64,000 nt of DNA. Source: Pseudomonadota bacterium (GTDB taxonomy: Bacteria > Pseudomonadota > Gammaproteobacteria > Enterobacterales > Enterobacteriaceae). How positions within the stretch are numbered: the first letter of the stretch is position 1; every line of letters begins with the position of its first letter. The notes below the pieces were generated by a model, which ran no database searches, was not told the origin of the DNA, and was given only the letters and a program-made list of their open reading frames with translations. Location of the stretch: assembly GCA_018261615.1 (NCBI GenBank), contig JAGTSE010000003.1:62001-126000 (forward strand), read 5' to 3'. This document shows, in pieces, positions 52,058 to 62,727 of this stretch. The translations under genes and the position numbers were made by a program.

Positions 52058-53709
52058 GGGATCATCCAGGTTAATACATAAGCCTGCAGTGTGGTGATCA
52101 CACCCACCAGGCAGGTGAAAATCAGGCTGTGTTTAACGGTAAAGCGGAACAGGTCCGACTCTTTGCCTACAAGTCCGACTGCCGCGCAGGCAATGGCGAT
52201 CGACTGTGGCGAGATCATTTTGCCGGTGACGCCGCCAGTGGTATTGGCGGCCACCATCAGCACATCCGAGACGCCGATCTGTTGAGCGGCAGTCGCTTGC
52301 AGCGCGGCAAACAGCGCATTCGATGACGTGTCGGAACCGGTAAGAAATACCCCCAGCCAGCCGAGGAACGGCGAGAAGAAGGTGAAGGCGCTACCGGTAT
52401 GTGCCAGCGCGAGCGCCAGCGTCGACGACAGCCCGGAATAGTTCGAGATAAAGGCGAAGGCCAGCACCATACCGATCGAGTAAATCGGCAGTGCCAGATC
52501 TTTCAGCGTGCTGACGAAGGTGCTGACCGCCTCTTTTGGCTTCATGCGCAGCCAGACAATCGACAGGATCGCCGCGAACAAAATGGCGGTGCCGGTGGCG
52601 GAGAACCAGTCAAATTTATACACCGCAGCATACGGCGTGGCGGCACTGACAACTGGCGGCATGCGGGCAACAAGCTTGTCGAGATGCGGAACGGAAATAT
52701 TGAAGACCCAGTCATACAGCGCGCCGCCTGGTGCAAACAGCGCTTTGAACGGCGGTACGCTCCACAGCGTAACGGTTGCCGTCAGGAACAGGAACGGCGA
52801 CCAGGCGCGCAGAACCTGCCCGGCACTGTAGTGCGTGCGTTTTAAATCGAGAGCGACCTGCGACGCGCCCATATCGCCAAAGCGGAAGATGCGCACTGGC
52901 TGCCAGCGTTTCAGGAACAGCGTCAGACACACCAGTGAAACCAGCGACGAAATGATATCCGGCAGTTCCGGGCCGATAAAGTTGGAGCTCAGATATTGGG
53001 TAACAGCAAACGAGCCGCCCGCCACCAGCACCGCAGGCCAGGTCTCTTTCACGCCGCGCCAGCCATCCATAATCGCCATGATCCAAAACAGCACGATAAT
53101 GGTCAGGAATGGCAACTGGCGACCCACCATCTGGCCAATCTCAAAGCTCTCCAGCCCGGTAACCTGGCCTGCGACCAGAATCGGAATACCCATCGCGCCA
53201 AACGCCACCGGCGCAGTATTCACAATCAGGCATAAGCCGGCAGCATACAGTGGATTAAAGCCCAGGCCGACCAGCAATGCGGCGGTGATGGCCACTGGCG
53301 CGCCGAACCCGGCCGCGCCTTCGAGAAACGCGCCAAACGAGAAACCAACAATCAACATTTGCAGGCGCTGGTCGTGCGTAATCGAGAGGATTGATGAGCG
53401 GATAATGTCGAACTGTCCGGTTTTCACCGAGATCTTGTAGACAAATACCGCCGCCACGATGATCCATGCAATGGGCCACAGGCCATAGAAGAAGCCGTAA
53501 ACTACCGAAGCAAGGGCGTGATCCACTGGCATATCGTAAAACAGCAGTGCTACCGCAAGGGCGATGGCGACCGTCCAGCTCGCGGCCACATAGCCTTTGA
53601 GCTTGAGTTTTATCAGAGCAAAAAAGAAAAACAGGATCGGTAGCGATGCGATCAGACTCGATAGCCAGAGGTTCCCGGCGGGGTCGTAATTCTGTTGCCA
53701 GAGGCTCAT
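52054..53709 (-). CDS. lldP: L-lactate/H+ symporter
   Basis: 551-residue inner-membrane permease taking up lactate and glycolate with protons. About 12-14 helices; conserved [23 protein letters not shown] and [20 protein letters not shown] nine-residue upstream extension from an in-frame start was rejected: GGAGA lies before [12 protein letters not shown], which matches the E. coli N-terminus. First gene of lldPRD. Confidence 0.97.
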   Translation of the reverse strand: MSLWQQNYDPAGNLWLSSLIASLPILFFFFALIKLKLKGYVAASWTVAIALAVALLFYDMPVDHALASVVYGFFYGLWPIAWIIVAAVFVYKISVKTGQFDIIRSSILSITHDQRLQMLIVGFSFGAFLEGAAGFGAPVAITAALLVGLGFNPLYAAGLCLIVNTAPVAFGAMGIPILVAGQVTGLESFEIGQMVGRQLPFLTIIVLFWIMAIMDGWRGVKETWPAVLVAGGSFAVTQYLSSNFIGPELPDIISSLVSLVCLTLFLKRWQPVRIFRFGDMGASQVALDLKRTHYSAGQVLRAWSPFLFLTATVTLWSVPPFKALFAPGGALYDWVFNISVPHLDKLVARMPPVVSAATPYAAVYKFDWFSATGTAILFAAILSIVWLRMKPKEAVSTFVSTLKDLALPIYSIGMVLAFAFISNYSGLSSTLALALAHTGSAFTFFSPFLGWLGVFLTGSDTSSNALFAALQATAAQQIGVSDVLMVAANTTGGVTGKMISPQSIAIACAAVGLVGKESDLFRFTVKHSLIFTCLVGVITTLQAYVLTWMIP

Positions 53710-53786
53710 GCAGGTGTCTCCAGAGAACCACAACAAAGCCGGTACGCGGTAAGTCTGAGCTTAACTCTGCGTCACAAGTTTTGTAA

Positions 53787-53803
53787 AAGTGGTCCTGCCA
53801 ATG
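53787..53803. promoter_or_regulatory. LldR operator O2
   Basis: AAGTGGTCCTGCCAATG, with the symmetrical core TGG-N5-CCA, lies between the predicted transcription start and lldP. Its centre is 126 bases from that of O1, close to the operator spacing I recall for E. coli lldPRD. Confidence 0.65.
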
Positions 53804-53829
53804 TGATGGTGTAGGGTTGGTGATAACGA

Positions 53830-53858
53830 ATAGTTATCTAGATGTTGCATTTGAGCAA
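53830..53858 (-). promoter_or_regulatory. Candidate lldP promoter
   Basis: On the minus strand TTGCTC (53858-53853) and AACTAT (53835-53830) are spaced by 17 bases and point to lldP. They lie between the two LldR operators, the expected arrangement for repression by looping. The -10 match is weak. Confidence 0.4.
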
Positions 53859-53912
53859 TGACTATGTGACGGGATTTGATGGATTTGTGAAGCAGGGAGA
53901 AAATCAATGTGG

Positions 53913-53929
53913 AATTGGTAGGGCCAATT
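53913..53929. promoter_or_regulatory. LldR operator O1
   Basis: AATTGGTAGGGCCAATT has perfect 6-bp arms (AATTGG/CCAATT) and matches the LldR site known from E. coli. It lies upstream of the candidate lldP promoter, 43 bases beyond the yibL end of the gap. Confidence 0.8.
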
Positions 53930-53971
53930 CAGATCGCCCTCGCGCTCTGTACGCGACAAGGGCGATACCGA

Positions 53972-54334
53972 TTAGAATTCGCTTTTGGCAAAGCCAGTCA
54001 TCACGTCGAGACCCATTTCGCGGCCCAGCGCTGTCATTGGGTGCACAACTACCAGCCCACGAACGCTATTTTTCAGTTTACCGAGATCGGCCTGCTCTTT
54101 TTTGCTGATGGCGCGGCTGTACGGCATTTTCAGCAGTTTTTGCGCTTCTTTGCTCAGTTTCTGACTGTGCTGCTCGCGCAGGCGGGCAATTTCCGTCTCC
54201 AGCGTGGTTTTCTCTTTTTCCAGTTCGGCGTATTTTTCTGCCGCATCGACTAAAGAGAGGTCAGCCTGCTGGTGGTGAATCGCATCGAGGCGGTCGCTCA
54301 GGCGCTTGATTTCATTCTTTTCAACGTCTTTCAT
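53972..54334 (-). CDS. yibL: YibL family ribosome-associated protein
   Basis: 120 residues from [20 protein letters not shown] charged, probably coiled-coil N-terminal half ([19 protein letters not shown]) and a conserved C-terminal [19 protein letters not shown]. coli YibL was found associated with ribosomes; its action is unknown. Ten upstream in-frame residues were discarded. It lies between mtlR and lldP on the same strand. Confidence 0.92.
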   Translation of the reverse strand: MKDVEKNEIKRLSDRLDAIHHQQADLSLVDAAEKYAELEKEKTTLETEIARLREQHSQKLSKEAQKLLKMPYSRAISKKEQADLGKLKNSVRGLVVVHPMTALGREMGLDVMTGFAKSEF

Positions 54335-54387
54335 GGTGCTCAGTTTTGTTGGGGGAAAATGCAAGGATACAACATTTGCGGCGGCGC

Positions 54388-54924
54388 TTACTTATGGAAT
54401 GCTTTTTTTAAGCTGATGCGGGAGATCAGTTCAGTCAATGAAAGCACCATGGTGGAGCGCACCACTTGCTGGTAGCGCTGTTTCTGCATGGCGAACAGAT
54501 CGGCATCGCTGGTATCAAATTGCGGGGTTGGTGGCAGGGTTGCCACGCAATGCAGTTCGCCAAACGGACCGAGAATTTCATCGTCGGTAAAGGCGTATTC
54601 CGTGCCGTCGTGATTCAGCTCTTCACGTAGTGCCATCAGGAGCTCCGCGTCTTCATACTCCGCCCGGGAAATCACGCCCAGGCCGTAAATTAACTTCAGC
54701 CGCACAGATAAATTGCCCAGCGGTCCATCTCCGTCAAGCAACGGCTCTACAGCATATTTCACCGCGTAGTCATCTTTGCGGAATACCTGCAACACCAGAA
54801 TATTGATGGCTTCATTGAGCAGTTCAACGGCAGCAATCAAAAAGCTTCGTACGGTTTTGCCCGCATTCAGACGCTCGAGTATACGGTTTTCGAAAGCCTG
54901 CGTTTGTTCCATTATTGCCTGCAT
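54388..54924 (-). CDS. mtlR: Mannitol operon repressor MtlR
   Basis: 178 residues from [19 protein letters not shown]; the body, including [20 protein letters not shown] and [11 protein letters not shown], matches E. coli MtlR. The protein lacks a recognised DNA-binding motif and is thought to act with HPr to lower mtl expression. The exact start is unsure: E. coli begins about 18 residues earlier, but here that stretch is replaced by a perfect hairpin. TTG at 54933 and ATG at 54912 are alternatives. Confidence 0.9.
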   Translation of the reverse strand: MQAIMEQTQAFENRILERLNAGKTVRSFLIAAVELLNEAINILVLQVFRKDDYAVKYAVEPLLDGDGPLGNLSVRLKLIYGLGVISRAEYEDAELLMALREELNHDGTEYAFTDDEILGPFGELHCVATLPPTPQFDTSDADLFAMQKQRYQQVVRSTMVLSLTELISRISLKKAFHK

Positions 54925-54943
54925 ATCTGACAATTTCGTTAAC

Positions 54944-54964
54944 TGGCGCGGGGATCCCGCGCCA
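54944..54964 (-). terminator. Perfect hairpin between mtlD and mtlR
   Basis: TGGCGCGGG and CCCGCGCCA form a 9-bp GC-rich stem around GAT, nine bases after the mtlD stop. No T-run follows on the minus strand. It could weaken read-through into mtlR or hold the 3' end of mtlAD RNA stable. Confidence 0.6.
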
Positions 54965-54973
54965 AAACCGGCA

Positions 54974-56122
54974 TCATGCCTTTGCGTTATATGCGTCGAT
55001 GGCTTCGATAACGACCGGGCTGTTGGCATCCAGGCCGGAAATTTGCGCCAGCGCTGCCTGCGGGCCTTTCTCTTCGATAAGCTGGGCCAATTCCTGCGCC
55101 TGCGGATCCTGCTCGCTGCGGTAGTGCATCGCGGCGGCGATACCTTTCACCAGGTTAGCATGTGGCAGGTTGTACTCCAGCGTGCCGAGCAGCGGTTTAA
55201 TCAGACGGTCACCTGCGCTCAGTTTACGCAGCGGCTGACGGCCAACGCGTTCCACATCGTCTTTCAGCCACGGGTTTTCAAAACGGCCGAGGATTTTCTG
55301 AATGTACGCCGCATGCTTTTCGGGATCGAAGCCATAACGCTTGATCAGTACCGCGCCGCTCTCTTCCATCGCGCCCTTCACCACGGCGCGGATAGCGTCG
55401 TCGAGGATGGCATCACGAATGGTCTGATGGCCGGTCTGTTTTCCAAGGTACGCGGTTATAGCATGCCCGGTATTCAGCGTGAAGAGCTTGCGCTCAACAA
55501 ATGCTATCAGGTTATCGGTTAACTCCATTCCTGGAATGACTGGCAGCGCGCCTTTGAACTGCGTTTTATCAACAATCCACTCGCTGAAGGTTTCCACGGT
55601 CACCTCCAGCGGATCGTTAGTCGCGGATTCCGCTGGCGGAACGATGCGGTCAACGGCCGAGTCGACAAAGCCGACATGCTCTTCCACCCACGCTTTATCG
55701 GCATCGGCCAGTGCGGCGATAACATGGCCTTTCAGTTGAGTGGTGCCGCGTACCATGTTTTCACAGGCAATGATGTTCAGCGGTGTGTTGATGCCCTGCG
55801 CTTTGCGCTTCGCCAGACCTTTGGCAATCGCCGGAGCGATGCGCTCCAGAACAACCGGACCTACGGCAGTGGTAATCAGGTCGACGTGCGCTATCAGGTC
55901 AATCACTTCATCACCGATGCTGCTGACAGCGTTGACGCCGGAAACGGTATCAATCTGCTGTTTTTCTCCCACAACGTGAACCTGATAGCTATGACGGGCA
56001 TTCAGGGCGTCGAGCACTACCTGATTCACATCGGCGAATGTCAGTTCAATCCCCGCGTCGGCAAGCAGTTTGCCGATGAAGCCACGTCCGATATTACCTG
56101 CGCCAAAATGTAATGCTTTCAT
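54974..56122 (-). CDS. mtlD: Mannitol-1-phosphate 5-dehydrogenase
   Basis: Oxidises mannitol 1-phosphate from the PTS to fructose 6-phosphate with NAD+. 382 residues. NAD loop [17 protein letters not shown] and the polyol dehydrogenase motif [16 protein letters not shown] eight bases before the ATG; 18 upstream in-frame residues were rejected. Follows mtlA after a 135-base gap with two hairpins. Confidence 0.97.
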   Translation of the reverse strand: MKALHFGAGNIGRGFIGKLLADAGIELTFADVNQVVLDALNARHSYQVHVVGEKQQIDTVSGVNAVSSIGDEVIDLIAHVDLITTAVGPVVLERIAPAIAKGLAKRKAQGINTPLNIIACENMVRGTTQLKGHVIAALADADKAWVEEHVGFVDSAVDRIVPPAESATNDPLEVTVETFSEWIVDKTQFKGALPVIPGMELTDNLIAFVERKLFTLNTGHAITAYLGKQTGHQTIRDAILDDAIRAVVKGAMEESGAVLIKRYGFDPEKHAAYIQKILGRFENPWLKDDVERVGRQPLRKLSAGDRLIKPLLGTLEYNLPHANLVKGIAAAMHYRSEQDPQAQELAQLIEEKGPQAALAQISGLDANSPVVIEAIDAYNAKA

Positions 56123-56197
56123 AGAATTAACCTTCATAAATGTTTTACCCGAGAGGGCCTGGGTGAAGAACCACATACTGTTCTCCTCACCCTGACC

Positions 56198-56215
56198 CTC
56201 TCCCCGAAGGGAGAG
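56198..56215. repeat. Small enterobacterial repeat hairpin, mtlA-mtlD gap
   Basis: CTCTCCC and GGGAGAG pair around CGAA. The surrounding CCTCACCCTGACCCTCTCCCCGAAGGGAGAG resembles a dispersed repeat common in enterobacterial intergenic regions. Identification is from memory. Confidence 0.5.
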
Positions 56216-56219
56216 AACA

Positions 56220-56252
56220 AAAGCCCGGTAAGCATTTTTGCCACCGGGCTTT
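56220..56252 (-). terminator. Terminator/attenuator after mtlA
   Basis: AAAGCCCGGT and ACCGGGCTTT form a perfect 10-bp stem around a 13-base loop, five bases after the mtlA stop. The minus strand ends in TTTTGTT. It probably makes mtlA expression higher than mtlD. Confidence 0.75.
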
Positions 56253-56257
56253 GGGGA

Positions 56258-58168
56258 TTACTTGTTCAGCAGCGCCAGCACTTCTTCAACGCTGGAAGTT
56301 TGAGCCAGACGTTCAATGACCGTCTCATCATCCAGTGCGTTGGTCAGGCTGGTGATAACCTGGATATGCTCGTTGTTACGCGCGGCGATACCGATGACCA
56401 GACGGGCAATGTCATCTTCTTCTTCGCCGAAGCGTACACCTTGCGGATACTGGCAGAACACCACGCCGGTTTTGAGTACGCGGTCTTTGGCTTCCACCGT
56501 ACCGTGCGGAACGGCGATCGACTCACCCAGATAAGTAGGGGTTAGTTTTTCACGATCCAGCATCGCTTGCACATACTCCGGCTCAACATAGCCGCCTTTC
56601 ACCAGTTGCTCACCGGCAAAACGAATCGCTTCTTCTTTGGTGTTCGCGCTGCGACCAAGGAAGATGTTCTCTGCGCCCAGTTTGAACAGATTGCTGTTGG
56701 CATCATCAAAGCTGTCTTTCAGGCTGGTCGTCACCTTTACTTCGTTGTCCGTGTGGCGCTGTGCCGCAACCAGACGTTCAGTCAGGCTGGTGTACAGGCC
56801 GCTGTCCAGGAAGTTAGTCAGCGAAATGTGCTGTGCCTGCGGTACCTGACGCATTGCACGTTCGGTCAGATCGCGGTGCGTGATCACCAGGTCGACATCC
56901 GGCGGCAGACTGTTAATTGCGCTGTTGGTCACCGAGATGTTGGTCAGGCCCGCATCCTGCACTTTCTTACGCAGTACGCCTGCCCCCATGGCGCTGGAAC
57001 CCATACCGGCATCACAGGCCACGATGATTTTACGAACATGGCTCAGGTCGTTGGTTACATCGCCAGCCGACAGCGGAGTTGCGCCTTTGGACTCGGCTTT
57101 CATGTCCTGTACGCGACGGGTAGCGGCTTCGATATCTTCATCTTCTTCTTTCACTTTGCTGGTTTTCAGCAGGATAGAAGAGATAACGAAGGAGACGACT
57201 AGTGCAGCCAGAATCGCCGTGATGTTAGCGAAGTAAGAGCCTTTCGGCGTCATCGCCAGCACCGCGAGGATGGAACCCGGAGAAGCCGGAGAAACCAGAC
57301 CGCCGTTCAGCACGCTCAGGGTGAACACGCCAGTCATACCGCCGAGGATCACTGCCAGCAGCAGACGCGGGTTCATCAGCACATACGGGAAGTAAATCTC
57401 GTGGATACCACCCAGGAAGTGGATAATTGCCGCGCCACCCGCAGACTGTTTCGCGCTGCCGCGACCGAAGAACATATACGCCATCAGCACGCCCATACCC
57501 GGACCCGGGTTTGCTTCGATCAGGAAGAAGATGGACTTGCCAAGTTCATGAGACTGCTGAATACCCAACGGCGAGAAGATACCGTGGTTGATAGCGTTGT
57601 TGAGGAACAGGATTTTCGCCGGTTCAACAAAGATGGACGCCAGCGGCAGCATGTCATGAACAACCATGAAGTTAACGCCCGCAGCCAACGCTTTGGACAG
57701 CACTTCAACGGCCGGGCCGATGCCAAGGAACGCCAGAATGGCGAGGATCATACCGATGATGCCAGCGGAGAAGTTATTCACCAGCATTTCAAAACCGGAT
57801 TTGATCTTGCCATCTACAGCGGCGTCAAATTTCTTGATGCAGTAGCCGCCAAGCGGGCCAACAATCATCGCACCGAGGAACATCGGCATATCCGCACCGA
57901 CGATAACCCCCATTGTGGTGATAGCACCCACCACGCCGCCGCGATCGCCGCCAACCAGACGACCACCGGTGAAACCGATGAGCAGCGGCAGCAAATACGT
58001 AATCATGGGGCCGACGAGTTTAGCCAGCGTCTCGTTTGGTAACCACCCTGTAGGAATAAACAATGCGGTAATGATACCCCACGCGATAAACGCGCCGATG
58101 TTGGGCATCACCATATTGCTGAGAAAACGACCAAAGCTTTGCACCTTGATCTTGATATCGGATGACAT
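56258..58168 (-). CDS. mtlA: Mannitol-specific PTS enzyme IICBA
   Basis: Takes up mannitol and phosphorylates it to mannitol 1-phosphate. 636 residues, three fused domains: membrane IIC (about 1-340), IIB with the phospho-Cys in VACDAGMGSSAMGAG near residue 384, and IIA with the phospho-His in ESIAVPHGTVEAKD near residue 554. AGGGGTG precedes the ATG. Four CRP-like sites lie in the 514-base divergent region shared with yibF, so it should be strongly cAMP-dependent. Confidence 0.98.
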   Translation of the reverse strand: MSSDIKIKVQSFGRFLSNMVMPNIGAFIAWGIITALFIPTGWLPNETLAKLVGPMITYLLPLLIGFTGGRLVGGDRGGVVGAITTMGVIVGADMPMFLGAMIVGPLGGYCIKKFDAAVDGKIKSGFEMLVNNFSAGIIGMILAILAFLGIGPAVEVLSKALAAGVNFMVVHDMLPLASIFVEPAKILFLNNAINHGIFSPLGIQQSHELGKSIFFLIEANPGPGMGVLMAYMFFGRGSAKQSAGGAAIIHFLGGIHEIYFPYVLMNPRLLLAVILGGMTGVFTLSVLNGGLVSPASPGSILAVLAMTPKGSYFANITAILAALVVSFVISSILLKTSKVKEEDEDIEAATRRVQDMKAESKGATPLSAGDVTNDLSHVRKIIVACDAGMGSSAMGAGVLRKKVQDAGLTNISVTNSAINSLPPDVDLVITHRDLTERAMRQVPQAQHISLTNFLDSGLYTSLTERLVAAQRHTDNEVKVTTSLKDSFDDANSNLFKLGAENIFLGRSANTKEEAIRFAGEQLVKGGYVEPEYVQAMLDREKLTPTYLGESIAVPHGTVEAKDRVLKTGVVFCQYPQGVRFGEEEDDIARLVIGIAARNNEHIQVITSLTNALDDETVIERLAQTSSVEEVLALLNK

Positions 58169-58314
58169 AAAACACCCCTTCTTATGTTTACTATCACACA
58201 GGCCGGAAGCCCGAGGTTTGTTGTTAACGTGGCGGCAGAGGTAGCCGGACCTGGGTTATCTGTGAGGCGAAATCTCGCACCGAATTGCGTAACTGTCCAG
58301 ATGATGACTTTTAA

Positions 58315-58330
58315 CGTGATCTTCATCACA
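58315..58330. promoter_or_regulatory. CRP-like site 1 upstream of mtlA
   Basis: CGTGATCTTCATCACA is a near-perfect match to TGTGA-N6-TCACA. Its centre lies 154 bases before the mtlA ATG. Confidence 0.7.
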
Positions 58331-58358
58331 CTAATGTGGGGGATACCCCGTTAATTAG

Positions 58359-58374
58359 CGTGATACTCATCACA
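58359..58374. promoter_or_regulatory. CRP-like site 2 upstream of mtlA
   Basis: CGTGATACTCATCACA, 44 bases from site 1 centre to centre, about four helical turns, so both would face the same side of the DNA. Confidence 0.7.
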
Positions 58375-58431
58375 AAAAACCAGTGTAAAAAAAGAACAAA
58401 GAATAAAAACTGAACGCTTACGGGTGTTAAA

Positions 58432-58447
58432 TGTGATCATGTTCACA
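58432..58447. promoter_or_regulatory. CRP-like site 3 in the mtlA-yibF region
   Basis: TGTGATCATGTTCACA has perfect TGTGA and TTCACA half-sites. It is 73 bases from site 2. Confidence 0.72.
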
Positions 58448-58475
58448 ATTAGTTGAGGCGACTTTGTTATTTATT

Positions 58476-58491
58476 TGTGATCTAAATCACA
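58476..58491. promoter_or_regulatory. CRP-like site 4 in the mtlA-yibF region
   Basis: TGTGATCTAAATCACA matches the CRP consensus exactly in both half-sites and is again 44 bases from its neighbour. E. coli mtl is known for multiple CRP sites. Confidence 0.78.
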
Positions 58492-58682
58492 AGATATTTG
58501 TGCCAGGCGTTTTCCGGGTGTGATCGCCAGCAAACTCTATTTTTTACAATCAGGACAACCTGTAACTTCCTTTCAGGCAGTATGGCGAAGCTTAATTTAG
58601 TATCGGAAGTTTTCACGTTGATGAAACAATTTACGACGACTAGTTCATAATTAACTTTTTGTTGGCAAAAAAGGACCCAAAA

Positions 58683-59291
58683 ATGAAACTTATCGGCAGC
58701 TACACCAGCCCTTTTGTCCGCAAAATCTCCGTGATGCTGCTGGAAAAGGGGATCACCTTTGAATTTATCAACGAGCAGCCCTACAACGCGATCAACGGTG
58801 TGACGCACTATAACCCGCTCGGTAAGGTTCCCGCGCTGATTACAGATGAGGGTGAAGTCTGGTTCGACTCGCCGATCATCGCGCAGTACATTGAGTTACT
58901 GGCTATCGCACCGGCGTTATTGCCGAAGGAGCCTGTGGCTGCGCTGAAAATCCGCCAACTGGAAGCACTGGCTGATGGCATTATGGATGCTGCGCTGGTC
59001 TCGGTACGTGAACTAGCGCGCCCGGTTGAACAGCAATCGGAAAGCGAGCTGCTGCGCCAGCGGGAGAAAGTTTCGCGGGGCCTGGATACGCTGGAACGCT
59101 ACCTGCAAGAGGGAACGCTCAACGTGGATACTCTGAACCTGGCGACCATTGCGATTGCCTGCGCTATTGGTTATCTCAACTTCCGCCACGTCTCGCCGGG
59201 CTGGTGCGTGAATCGCCCGTTACTGGTGAAACTGGTTGAGAACCTCTTCCAGCGTGAAAGTTTCGCCCGTACGGAGCCGCCAAAGGCCTGA
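58683..59291 (+). CDS. yibF: Glutathione S-transferase-like protein YibF
   Basis: 202 residues, the E. coli length. The thioredoxin-like N-terminal domain starts [19 protein letters not shown] and the GSH-site motif [10 protein letters not shown] lies near residue 66; the C-terminal half is all-helical. E. coli YibF is a GST homologue of unknown substrate. AAGGAC precedes the ATG; eight upstream in-frame residues were rejected. Ends 92 bases before selA. Confidence 0.94.
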   Translation: MKLIGSYTSPFVRKISVMLLEKGITFEFINEQPYNAINGVTHYNPLGKVPALITDEGEVWFDSPIIAQYIELLAIAPALLPKEPVAALKIRQLEALADGIMDAALVSVRELARPVEQQSESELLRQREKVSRGLDTLERYLQEGTLNVDTLNLATIAIACAIGYLNFRHVSPGWCVNRPLLVKLVENLFQRESFARTEPPKA

Positions 59292-59383
59292 TAAGCATGG
59301 TGTCGGCCTGTGCAAAGTCGCTGTACAATCTCCTCACGTCAATCCCCCTGACGGGAGGGGGCAACTCATAGCCAGGCCTTTTC

Positions 59384-60760
59384 ATGACAACTCTTTACAG
59401 CCAGATCCCATCGACCGATCGCCTGTTACGTGACGAGGCGTTCGCCACTTTATTAGCGCTGTTCGGCCACAGCCGCGTCACGCAGATGCTGCATCAGCTA
59501 CAGGACGAAGCGCGTGAGCGAATCCGTCAGCAGCAGACACTACCAGACTGGTGCGATGACTGGGCCCGCGAGACGCAAACGCGTCTGGAACAGAGCAGCG
59601 CCAGCGCGCTGCGTCCGGTGTTTAACCTGAGCGGCACCGTACTGCATACCAATTTAGGCCGCGCGGTGCAGCCGCAGGCAGCAGTCGATGCCGTTGCGGC
59701 GGTGATGGGTTCTGCGGTGACGCTGGAATACGATCTCGACGGTGCTGGACGTGGTCACCGCGATCGCGCGCTGGCGGATTTACTCTGCCAGCTAACCGGC
59801 GCGGAAGACGCCTGTATCGTCAATAACAACGCTGCAGCCGTGTTGTTGATGCTGGCAGCCACGGCGGCGGGGCGCGAAGTAGTGGTGTCGCGCGGCGAAC
59901 TGGTGGAGATTGGCGGCGCGTTCCGCATTCCGGACGTGATGCGCCAGGCGGGTTGCGAGCTACATGAAGTGGGAACCACTAACCGCACGCATGTTAAAGA
60001 TTACCGCCAGGCGATCAACGACAACACGGCGCTGCTGATGAAGGTGCATACCAGCAATTATCATATTGACGGTTTTACTGCCGCGGTGGATGAAGCAGAG
60101 CTGGTGACGCTTGCCGAAGCGGCCGGTCTGCCGGTGATTGTTGATTTGGGTAGTGGTTCGCTGGTGGATTTAAGCCGCTACGGCCTGCCAAAAGAGCCGA
60201 TGCCGCAGACGCTTATCGCCGCAGGCGTCAGCCTGGTGAGCTTCTCCGGCGATAAGCTGCTCGGCGGCCCGCAGGCGGGCATTATCGTCGGTAAAAAAGC
60301 GCTAATTGCGCAGTTGCAGCAGCACCCGCTGAAACGGGCGCTGCGGGCGGACAAAATGACGCTGGCGGCGCTGGAAGCTACGCTGCGTCTCTATCTGCAC
60401 CCGGAAACGCTACCACAGCGCCTGCCAACGCTGCGTTATCTGACGCGCCCGGAGCCAGAGATCCGCGAGCAGGCACGGCGGCTGTGTGCGGCGCTAAATG
60501 CACGATATAGCGAGTTCGACCTGCGTGTCGAAGCCTGTCTGTCACAGATTGGCAGCGGCTCTTTGCCAGTTGATCGCCTGCCTGGCGCGGCCGTGACCTT
60601 TACGCCGCGCGACAGCCGCGGGCGTCGGCTGGAAGCGCTGGCGGCGCAGTGGCGGGCGTTGCCGCAGCCAGTGATTGGCCGCATTTACGATGGTCGCCTG
60701 TGGCTGGACTGCCGCTGTCTTGATGATGAATCCCGCTTGCTGGAGATGTTGCTGAAATGA
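59384..60760 (+). CDS. selA: L-seryl-tRNA(Sec) selenium transferase
   Basis: PLP enzyme that converts seryl-tRNA(Sec) to selenocysteyl-tRNA with selenophosphate. 458 residues against 463 in E. coli. PLP lysine in [14 protein letters not shown] near residue 290; tRNA- and substrate-binding blocks [20 protein letters not shown] and [15 protein letters not shown]. The stop overlaps the selB start (ATGA). A CCCCCT/AGGGGG hairpin lies about 25 bases before the ATG. Confidence 0.96.
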   Translation: MTTLYSQIPSTDRLLRDEAFATLLALFGHSRVTQMLHQLQDEARERIRQQQTLPDWCDDWARETQTRLEQSSASALRPVFNLSGTVLHTNLGRAVQPQAAVDAVAAVMGSAVTLEYDLDGAGRGHRDRALADLLCQLTGAEDACIVNNNAAAVLLMLAATAAGREVVVSRGELVEIGGAFRIPDVMRQAGCELHEVGTTNRTHVKDYRQAINDNTALLMKVHTSNYHIDGFTAAVDEAELVTLAEAAGLPVIVDLGSGSLVDLSRYGLPKEPMPQTLIAAGVSLVSFSGDKLLGGPQAGIIVGKKALIAQLQQHPLKRALRADKMTLAALEATLRLYLHPETLPQRLPTLRYLTRPEPEIREQARRLCAALNARYSEFDLRVEACLSQIGSGSLPVDRLPGAAVTFTPRDSRGRRLEALAAQWRALPQPVIGRIYDGRLWLDCRCLDDESRLLEMLLK

Positions 60761-62601
60761 TTATTGCCACTGCCGGGCATGTTGACCACGGTAAAACGAC
60801 CCTGATTGAGGCGCTGACCGGCGTGAATGCCGATCGGTTGCCGGAAGAGAAAAAACGCGGCATGACTATCGATCTGGGCTACGCCTACTGGCCGCAGCCG
60901 GACGGGCGCGTACCGGGGTTTATTGATGTGCCAGGGCACGAAAAATTCCTCTCGAATATGCTGGCGGGCGTCGGCGGCATCGATCATGCGCTGCTGGTCG
61001 TCGCCTGCGACGATGGCGTGATGGCGCAGACCCGCGAGCATCTGGCCATTTTGCAGCTTACCGGTAACCCGGCGCTGACCGTGGCGCTAACGAAGGCCGA
61101 TCGCGTGGATGACGCGCGAGTTGAACAAGTGAGCACAGAAGTACAAGAAACGCTGAAAACCTTTGGTTATCCGCAGGCGACAATGTTTGTCACTGCCGCA
61201 ACAGAGATGCGTGGCATCGCTGAATTACGTGCTCATTTGTTGCAGTTGCCGGAGCGCGCGCACCCGGAAAACCAACGTTTTCGCCTGGCGCTGGATCGCG
61301 CGTTTACCGTCAAAGGCGCCGGGCTGGTGGTGACCGGTACGGCGCTCTCTGGCGATGTGCGCGTGGGCGATACGTTGTGGCTGACCGGGGTGAATAAACC
61401 GATGCGTGTGCGCGGTCTGCATGCGCAGAACCAGCCGGTCGATCATGCTCACGCCGGGCAGCGCATTGCACTCAATATTGCCGGTGATGCGGAAAAAGAG
61501 GCGCTCAGCCGCGGTGACTGGTTGCTGTCACAGCAACCGCCGGAGCCAACGGAGCGGTTGATTGTCGCGCTGCAAACGCACACGCCACTGACCCAGTGGC
61601 AGCCGGTGCATATCCACCATGCCGCCAGCCATGTTACCGGCCGCGTTTCGCTGCTGGAAAATGGTCTCGCTGAACTGGTGCTGGATACGCCGCTGTGGCT
61701 GGCCGATAACGATCGGCTGGTGCTACGCGATATCTCTGCGCGCAGTACGCTGGCCGGAGCGCGCGTGGTGACGCTCAACTCACCGCGCCGTGGCAAACGT
61801 AAAACCGAATATCTGCAATGGATTGCGCAGCTGGCGCAGGCGGGCGATGATGCGCAGGCGCTGCTGGCGCATTTATCGCGCGGCGCTGTCGATCTGACGG
61901 CGTTTGGCTGGGCGCGGCAGCTCAGCGCGCGTGGGCTGGAAGCGTTGCTGGATAACCCCGGTTTTATTCGTGCCGGCGATAATCTTTTGAATGCGCCGGT
62001 AGCGGCACGCTGGCAGCGTAAGCTGCTGGAGACGCTGGCAATCTACCATGAGCAGCACCGAGAAGAGCCAGGACCTGGGCGCGAGCGCCTGCGACGCATG
62101 GCGTTGCCGATGGAAGATGAAGCGCTGGTGCTCACGCTTATCGAACGGATGCGCGAGGCAGGTGACATTCACAGCCATCATGGCTGGCTACATCTGCCGG
62201 ATCACAAAACCGGCTTCAGCGATGAACAGGCGCATCTTTGGCAAAAGGTGGCACCGCTGTTTGGTGACGAACCGTGGTGGGTGCGTGATCTGGCGTGCGA
62301 AACAGCAAGCGACGAACAGACGATGCGCGGCGTGCTGCGGCAGGCCGCTCAGCAGGGGCTCATTACGGCGATCGTGAAAGATCGTTATTACCGTAACGAT
62401 CGGATCGTCACCTTCGCCAGTATGATCCGCGATCTGGATCAGGCGCGTGGTTCCACCAGCGCCGCCGATTTCCGCGATACGCTGAACGTGGGACGCAAAC
62501 TGGCGATTCAGATCCTGGAATATTTTGACCGCATTGGTTTTACCCGTCGACGCGGCAATGATCATATCCTGCGCGACAAAGCCCTTTTCCTGAAGGAGTA
62601 A
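60757..62601 (+). CDS. selB: Selenocysteine-specific elongation factor
   Basis: Delivers selenocysteyl-tRNA to UGA codons by binding the SECIS hairpin. 614 residues, as in E. coli. EF-Tu-like GTPase motifs: G1 [11 protein letters not shown] at 6-16, G3 DVPGHEKF, G4 TKAD. The C-terminal third contains the winged-helix domains that bind SECIS RNA, ending in [20 protein letters not shown]. Coupled to selA by a four-base overlap. Confidence 0.97.
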   Translation: MIIATAGHVDHGKTTLIEALTGVNADRLPEEKKRGMTIDLGYAYWPQPDGRVPGFIDVPGHEKFLSNMLAGVGGIDHALLVVACDDGVMAQTREHLAILQLTGNPALTVALTKADRVDDARVEQVSTEVQETLKTFGYPQATMFVTAATEMRGIAELRAHLLQLPERAHPENQRFRLALDRAFTVKGAGLVVTGTALSGDVRVGDTLWLTGVNKPMRVRGLHAQNQPVDHAHAGQRIALNIAGDAEKEALSRGDWLLSQQPPEPTERLIVALQTHTPLTQWQPVHIHHAASHVTGRVSLLENGLAELVLDTPLWLADNDRLVLRDISARSTLAGARVVTLNSPRRGKRKTEYLQWIAQLAQAGDDAQALLAHLSRGAVDLTAFGWARQLSARGLEALLDNPGFIRAGDNLLNAPVAARWQRKLLETLAIYHEQHREEPGPGRERLRRMALPMEDEALVLTLIERMREAGDIHSHHGWLHLPDHKTGFSDEQAHLWQKVAPLFGDEPWWVRDLACETASDEQTMRGVLRQAAQQGLITAIVKDRYYRNDRIVTFASMIRDLDQARGSTSAADFRDTLNVGRKLAIQILEYFDRIGFTRRRGNDHILRDKALFLKE

Positions 62602-62727
62602 GCCCCAGGCAGAGCGCCAGAAATGTTCATGCAAATGACAAATCTAGTGTCTTTCCCCTCTGCGATCAAAGCGCGGCAGCGACGCTTTCGGCACTCTTGG
62701 CTTTTTTAACGTCTGCTGGAGTGGAGA

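Noticed and set aside
62602..62727. Sigma-54 promoter before the ferredoxin gene
   Set aside because: GGCACTCTTGGC has only 8 bases between GG and GC where sigma-54 promoters need 10.
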